A DNA stretch of 64,000 nucleotides, taken from Arcicella aurantiaca. Lineage in GTDB: Bacteria; Bacteroidota; Bacteroidia; Cytophagales; Spirosomataceae. Where the stretch lies: contig NZ_QGGO01000013.1 in NCBI RefSeq assembly GCF_003148625.1, positions 96,839 through 160,838 on the forward strand, written 5' to 3'. Below are positions 60,085 through 64,000 of the stretch, in pieces; position 1 is the stretch's first letter, and the number at the start of each line of letters is the position of its first letter. The position numbers and the translations under genes were made by a program. The notes below the pieces were generated by a model. That model saw only the letters and a list, made by a program, of their open reading frames with translations. It did no database searches and was not told the DNA's origin.

Positions 60085-60849
60085 ATGGCAGCAGTAGCAA
60101 CCGAAACAACCATTGCTCAGAAGTTAGAAGCCCTATTGAAGCTTCAAAATATAGATTCATCTTTAGATGCTATCAAGAAAATGCGTGGCGATTTGCCAGA
60201 AGAAGTACGTGATTTAGAAGATGAAGTAGCAGGGATTGAAACTCGTATCAGTAAATTCAACAAAGAAATTGCTGCTTTAGATGAAGAAATTTCAAAAAAT
60301 CGTAATGCTAAAAAGGATGCAGAGAAGTTGGTAAACAAATACAAAGACCAACAAATGAATGTCCGCAACAACCGTGAGTATGATGCAATCTCGAAAGAAA
60401 TTGAATTGCAACAACTTGAAATGGAATTGGCAGACAAACGTACTCGTGAATTTGAATTCAAGATTTTGAACAAAAAAGACGATGTTTCTGAAACTGAAAC
60501 ACGTTTGAACACTCGTAAAAAAGACCTTGACGCAAAAAAGAAAGAATTAGATGTTCTTATTGCTGAAAGCGAAGATGACGAGCAGAAGTTAAATAAAGAC
60601 CGTGACAAAGCTGCAAAACACGTTGAAGAACGTTTATTACGTCCTTACGATAAATTACGTGGTAACTATCCAAATGGTTTAGCCGTAGTTTTAGTAAAAC
60701 GTGGTGCTTGTGGAGGATGTTTCAGTGCAGTACCACCACAACGTCAGGCAGATATTAAAGACAAGAAAAGAATCATCGTTTGTGAACACTGCGGACGTAT
60801 TTTGGCAGATGTTGAAGACGTTGTAATCATTGAAAAAGCAAAAAGATAA
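60085..60849 (+). CDS. Coiled-coil protein with C4 zinc ribbon
   Basis: The 254-residue protein has a long coiled coil (about 10-190, rich in Lys, Glu and Asp with heptad character) and a C-terminal zinc ribbon with RGACGGCFSAVPPQ (two Cys, about 207-212) and CEHCGRIL (two Cys, about 233-236). This is the CT398-like/DUF164 layout. The Nif3 gene lies upstream on the same strand, an arrangement often seen. It may bind a flagellar or secretion chaperone or nucleic acid; the role is unknown. Confidence 0.88.
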   Translation: MAAVATETTIAQKLEALLKLQNIDSSLDAIKKMRGDLPEEVRDLEDEVAGIETRISKFNKEIAALDEEISKNRNAKKDAEKLVNKYKDQQMNVRNNREYDAISKEIELQQLEMELADKRTREFEFKILNKKDDVSETETRLNTRKKDLDAKKKELDVLIAESEDDEQKLNKDRDKAAKHVEERLLRPYDKLRGNYPNGLAVVLVKRGACGGCFSAVPPQRQADIKDKKRIIVCEHCGRILADVEDVVIIEKAKR

Positions 60850-60856
60850 TTTTTTT

Positions 60857-60905
60857 TGTAACACAGCTTTTAGTCTGTTTGGAAATAAAACAAACTAAAG
60901 ATTGA
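60857..60905. repeat. REP-like element after the zinc-ribbon gene
   Basis: TGTAACACAGCTTTTAGTCTG begins eight bases past the stop and a partial inverted match (CAAACTAAAG) follows. It is related to the elements at 8084 and 60973. Confidence 0.6.
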
Positions 60906-60936
60906 AAAACTAAAAAATATTTTTTCTGAATTGTAT

Positions 60937-60973
60937 AAAAAATCCCCATAGCATTTTGTTATGGGGATTTTTT
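60937..60973. terminator. Bidirectional terminator
   Basis: AAAAAATCCCCATA and TATGGGGATTTTTT form an exact 14-base-pair stem. It lies between the convergent zinc-ribbon and OmpA genes. Confidence 0.85.
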
Positions 60974-61026
60974 GTAACTCAGACTTTAGTCTATTTGATT
61001 TATGTGCAGACTAAAGTCTGCGTTAC
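60973..61026. repeat. REPIN-like inverted pair touching the OmpA stop
   Basis: TGTAACTCAGACTTTAGTCT and, 15 bases on, its inverse (CAGACTAAAGTCTG-CGTTAC). The GTTAC end abuts the TAA stop of the OmpA/PD40 gene on the minus strand, as at tpiA. Confidence 0.85.
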
Positions 61027-62769
61027 TTAATTTATCTTAAACTGCACTCGTCTATTCTTTGCTTTGTTTTCGTCGGTATCATTCGGAACTAAAGGTTGAG
61101 TTTCGCCGTAACCTTTGGCAGTCATTCTATCAACTTTAATGCCTTTAGTCGTTAAATAATCAACGACTGTTTTAGCTCTTTTTTCGGATAGTTTTAAATT
61201 AGAATCATCATTTCCAACATCGTCGGTGTGTGCCGAAATCTCAACTTTAATCGTCTGATTTCCTTCTAACAAACTCACCAAACGGTCTAATTCTTCATTA
61301 GATTCTGGTTTTAACTCTGCTTTGCCCGTTTCAAAAGTAATGTCCTGTAATTGCACTACGGCATCTTTTTTCAGAATGGCTAAAGGCACTTTTTTCAAGC
61401 GGTCTTTAAAAACATCAGCAGTATCAGGTTTGAAAGCTCTTGAGAAAAAAGCATAACCCAAGGCATTTGCCGCAAATTTGTACTGTTTCCCAATTTCTAC
61501 CGTAACCGTAGCGATTTCCTTTTCGACTTTTACGTCCAATAATTGCTTCGTCTCCACGTCCATTACCTTGACTTTGGGGTCTTTCAAAATAGCTTTGGTT
61601 TCTTTGTCAAGCAATTGAAACTGGTAAGGTATTTTCTTCGGAATTAACTCAATATTTTTCTCAATATTATCCGTTTCTTTTGCCGTTGACATATCCATTG
61701 AGCCTCTGTACGGAAAATAATCATTCAAGGGGCTTGTGGTTAAATCGTACTTACTTCCAACCCGATAAATCATTGAAAATAAACCATTTGCATCTACAAC
61801 CGTTGAAATAGCTTTTTCTTTGGCATTATTACTTTTTGAGGTAATTTTAGTGGCAATTGGTTGTTTGGTGATAGCATCAATCACTTTTCCATCTACCGTT
61901 ACTAATTTATATTTTCGGTATTTGTCAGGAATAGTTACCGTATAAATATCGCCTGCGGTATAATAATACATCAAATCTCCAGCCGCCGAAACCGATGCAA
62001 ATTGGTCGTCTTCTTCGGTATTAATATATTCTAAATTTACGGGAGTCGCCCAAGTACCATCATCTTCTTGAAAAGATTGGTAAAGGTCAAAACCGCCAAC
62101 GCCATCTTTTCGTACTGAACTAAAAATGAGCGTGCGGTTATCCGCCATAATTCGAGGTGATTTTTCACAGTCTCCGTTGATAGGTGCTGGTAATTTTTCG
62201 GCTACTCCCCAAGTACCATCTTCTTGTTTTTTGGAAGACCATATCGTGTAACACAGGGCTTTGTCTTTACGTTTTGAGAAATTATCACGGATAAAATATA
62301 AAGTTTTCCCATCTGCCGAAACCGACGGAAAACCTTCGTAGGCTTTGGTATTGATATTATTACCAACGGGTTTGGGTGATGACCAATCTGTACCATCCCA
62401 AGTTGAATGATAAATATCCATGTCACCTTGACCGCCGTCAAATGATGAAAAGAAGAAAAGTGTTTTGCCATCATAACTAATTGAAGGTCCTCCAATTAAA
62501 TCATTTTCACTGGCTACTTTATTGATATTGACAATCGGTTTGGGAGGAGTCCATTTATTTTTTTCATTTTTGGTTGTGTAATAAAGCTCCCACTTACCTT
62601 CTCCTGCTCTATCTGTCTCAAAAATCATGGTTTTGTTATTGGCACTAATGGAGGGTGCGTACTCGTTGAACTGCGGAGAATTGACAGGTGGTCCCAACGG
62701 ACGGCGTATTTGTGCCTGTACATTAGCCAAAATTCCAAGTGAAAGGAGTGTTAGTAGGCTTTTTTTCAT
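61027..62769 (-). CDS. OmpA-domain protein with PD40 beta-propeller
   Basis: The 580-residue protein has a signal peptide (1-19, ending NVQAQ), then WD40-like PD40 blades (ISANNKTMIFETDRAGEGKWELYY; PSISYDGKTLFFFSSFDGGQGDMDIY; PSVSADGKTLYFIRD; PRIMADNRTLIFSS, about 40-230), a carboxypeptidase-like domain (about 285-360) and a C-terminal OmpA domain (about 460-580) with the peptidoglycan-binding NLKLSEKRAKTVVDYL. The protein probably tethers the outer membrane to the wall; PD40-OmpA proteins are common in Bacteroidota. Confidence 0.93.
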   Translation of the reverse strand: MKKSLLTLLSLGILANVQAQIRRPLGPPVNSPQFNEYAPSISANNKTMIFETDRAGEGKWELYYTTKNEKNKWTPPKPIVNINKVASENDLIGGPSISYDGKTLFFFSSFDGGQGDMDIYHSTWDGTDWSSPKPVGNNINTKAYEGFPSVSADGKTLYFIRDNFSKRKDKALCYTIWSSKKQEDGTWGVAEKLPAPINGDCEKSPRIMADNRTLIFSSVRKDGVGGFDLYQSFQEDDGTWATPVNLEYINTEEDDQFASVSAAGDLMYYYTAGDIYTVTIPDKYRKYKLVTVDGKVIDAITKQPIATKITSKSNNAKEKAISTVVDANGLFSMIYRVGSKYDLTTSPLNDYFPYRGSMDMSTAKETDNIEKNIELIPKKIPYQFQLLDKETKAILKDPKVKVMDVETKQLLDVKVEKEIATVTVEIGKQYKFAANALGYAFFSRAFKPDTADVFKDRLKKVPLAILKKDAVVQLQDITFETGKAELKPESNEELDRLVSLLEGNQTIKVEISAHTDDVGNDDSNLKLSEKRAKTVVDYLTTKGIKVDRMTAKGYGETQPLVPNDTDENKAKNRRVQFKIN

Positions 62770-62812
62770 GTTTGTTTTTGGTAAGTATGGTGATATTTTG
62801 ATGAATTTATTT

Positions 62813-63655
62813 TCATTTCATGCAGTTATCCATGAATAATTTTTCAGCCTTTTTTTGTCCTTTTTTGGCTAAATAACTCCAATCCAAACACGCATTTTTA
62901 TTGATTTTCAAAGCAAAATAGCTCTCTGCACGTTTAAAAAGTGGTTCAATATCTTCGTCTTGCATTAGAATACACTCTGTGTAAAGTTTTATGGCTTTGA
63001 CGTACTCTTTTTTTTCAAAAAAATGATTAGCCCGAGACTTCTTATTTAGATACACCTCCATATCAAAATCAACATTTGCGTCTTCGGAATTATCATACTT
63101 AAAAACATAATTAAAAATTGTTTCTACTTTTTTATTTGCATAAACTGCTGGCAACCAATGCCTTTCGGTTTTATAAACGGCTCTGAGTAATGCTTCATTA
63201 TAGCTTGAATCGCTGCTTTCTTTTATCGCTACATTTTTCAGTTCTCCGCTCTTATTTACGGAGAAAGAAACGGCAAAGTTGCTTTTCTTTTGCGGTGGAT
63301 ACACAAAGTTTTTCTCTATGTAATTATAAGATGTTTCATAAACATCATCAAAATGGTCAAGTTCTACCGAATATCCGTTTGATTCATACTTAAATTTAGG
63401 GTATATATATTCGTTGAAAGCATAAGCTGTATCTCCTTTTGCTGTAATTCGGATAAAAGGTTTAATAAATTGACGATAAAAATAGTTTCCTGAACTTTCA
63501 GGGGTTGAAACATAATGATACCTAATCAATTCATTATCAGGTTTAGAAGGAGATACTTCTTGAAAAATAAATTCATTTTCTGTCAGTTTTTCAATGGAGT
63601 AACTATTCCCCTCTACAATAATAAAAGAACCCGAAAAGGCATATAATGCTTGCAA
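62813..63655 (-). pseudogene. 5'-truncated TonB-C/TPR protein gene at an IS end
   Basis: The frame has no ATG: it begins only at a TTG (63655), and upstream codons read through SDNSGNKAL to a stop at 63707-63709, inside an IS-like sequence. The 280 visible residues hold an unknown N-terminal part, a TonB C-terminal-like domain (about 118-185: FAVSFSVNKSGELKNVAIKESSDSSYNEALLRAV) and a TPR-like C-terminus (about 205-275: AKYVKAIKLYTECILMQ). Its normal start seems lost to the insertion, although a native TTG start is not excluded. Confidence 0.6.
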
Positions 63656-63659
63656 GGCT

Positions 63660-64000
63660 TTATTTCCACTATTGTCCGAAACGTTTAAATCGTTTAAATT
63701 AGTAGCCTAAAAATTAAAATTATGGCTACTAACATTCCCGTTAAGACTTTACTTGGATATTTACCTGATTCACTAATTGAGCGTTTATCTGTTGAACATA
63801 ATGTTGATAAACAAGTCAAGAAACTTGAAGGCAAAATTGTATTTAAGTTGTTACTTTATGGGGTATTAAGTTCCTCACAGTTGAGTTTAAATGTATTGAT
63901 TTCTCTATTTGACAAAATAGGTTTTCGCTCTTTAATAGGTGTGGATAAAGATTTCACGACCAAGCGAAACTCCTTAGCTGACAGGCTTATAAGTCTCAAT
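63660..64000 (+). mobile_element. IS4-type insertion sequence, left part
   Basis: The element begins somewhere in 63650-63700; the exact end is not certain without its other end. The 5' untranslated part has TTGTCCGAAACGTTTAAATCG with a repeated GTTTAAAT word. A transposase gene starts at 63722 and runs off the window. It interrupts the gene at 62813-63655. Confidence 0.7.
63722..64000 (+). CDS. IS4-family transposase, N-terminal part
   Basis: An ATG at 63722 opens a frame of 93 codons that stays open to the window end. The sequence (NIPVKTLLGYLPDSLIERL ... GKIVFKLLLYGVLSSSQLSLNVL ... DKDFTTKRNSLADRL) has the N-terminal form of IS4-type DDE transposases in Bacteroidota. The catalytic residues lie beyond the window. 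Confidence 0.8.
   Translation, partial: MATNIPVKTLLGYLPDSLIERLSVEHNVDKQVKKLEGKIVFKLLLYGVLSSSQLSLNVLISLFDKIGFRSLIGVDKDFTTKRNSLADRLISLN

Noticed and set aside
1..64000. tRNA, rRNA, tmRNA or riboswitch genes
   Set aside because: I looked for T-loop and other conserved words on both strands and found none that hold up; a tRNAscan or Rfam search would settle this.

Overview
The window looks like the chromosome of an AT-rich Bacteroidota bacterium, most likely a Cytophagales relative; I cannot name the species. The grounds are the lineage-typical families (DUF4249 and GSCFA proteins, a DUF6089 barrel, a DUF4377/META lipoprotein, a DUF2807 lipoprotein, a helix-hairpin-helix barrel protein, TPR proteins with exported leaders), promoter boxes of the Bacteroidota form TAnnTTTG with TTTG about 20 bases upstream, and start codons that mostly lack a Shine-Dalgarno sequence. 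Nearly all genes are chromosomal housekeeping or envelope genes. I saw no rRNA, tRNA or CRISPR array.

Layout. 0-5 kb: end of an outer-membrane receptor gene, DUF4249 lipoprotein, GSCFA protein, an ABC ATPase, a DUF4097 protein and fabI. 5-14 kb: a small basic protein with an exported TPR-Ppx/GppA protein, tpiA, a Fur-family regulator, a VOC protein, a bifunctional RelA/SpoT, a DUF6089 barrel and a DinB/YfiT protein, then about 1 kb without a clear gene. 14.6-24.5 kb: META lipoprotein, SDR, SPOR lipoprotein, murB, a broken PIN toxin-antitoxin pair, kdsA, def, a DMT transporter, an M15 peptidase and purA. 24.6-26.5 kb: an AAA ATPase with a TOPRIM-like partner, a probable defence pair. 26.5-38 kb: rhomboid, YkgJ, ROK kinase, acpP-fabF-rnc, unknown proteins, HHH barrel protein, higBA, tatD-ppa. 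38-48 kb: envelope and TPR proteins, a small phosphatase, FAH protein, an overlapping permease-globin-hydrolase operon, an SSS transporter, Uma2, greA. 48-64 kb: fmt, acyl-CoA dehydrogenase, lemA-TPM-TPM cluster, photolyase, methyltransferase, SDR, NUDIX, DUF2807, Nif3, zinc ribbon, OmpA/PD40, and a gene cut at its 5' end next to an IS4-type element that runs off the window.

The most unusual feature is the density of short palindromic repeats. At least eight sequence families recur in the gaps. One class, with GTA(A/G)C ends and a variable palindromic core, sits directly against stop codons and, at two places, ends three bases before an ATG. Others lie in frame inside genes (photolyase, fmt, probably an acyl-CoA dehydrogenase and a methyltransferase). 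A 0.5-kb inverted word-repeat array separates two convergent genes. These look like REP/REPIN-type elements; no RAYT transposase gene is in the window, so what moves them is not visible here.
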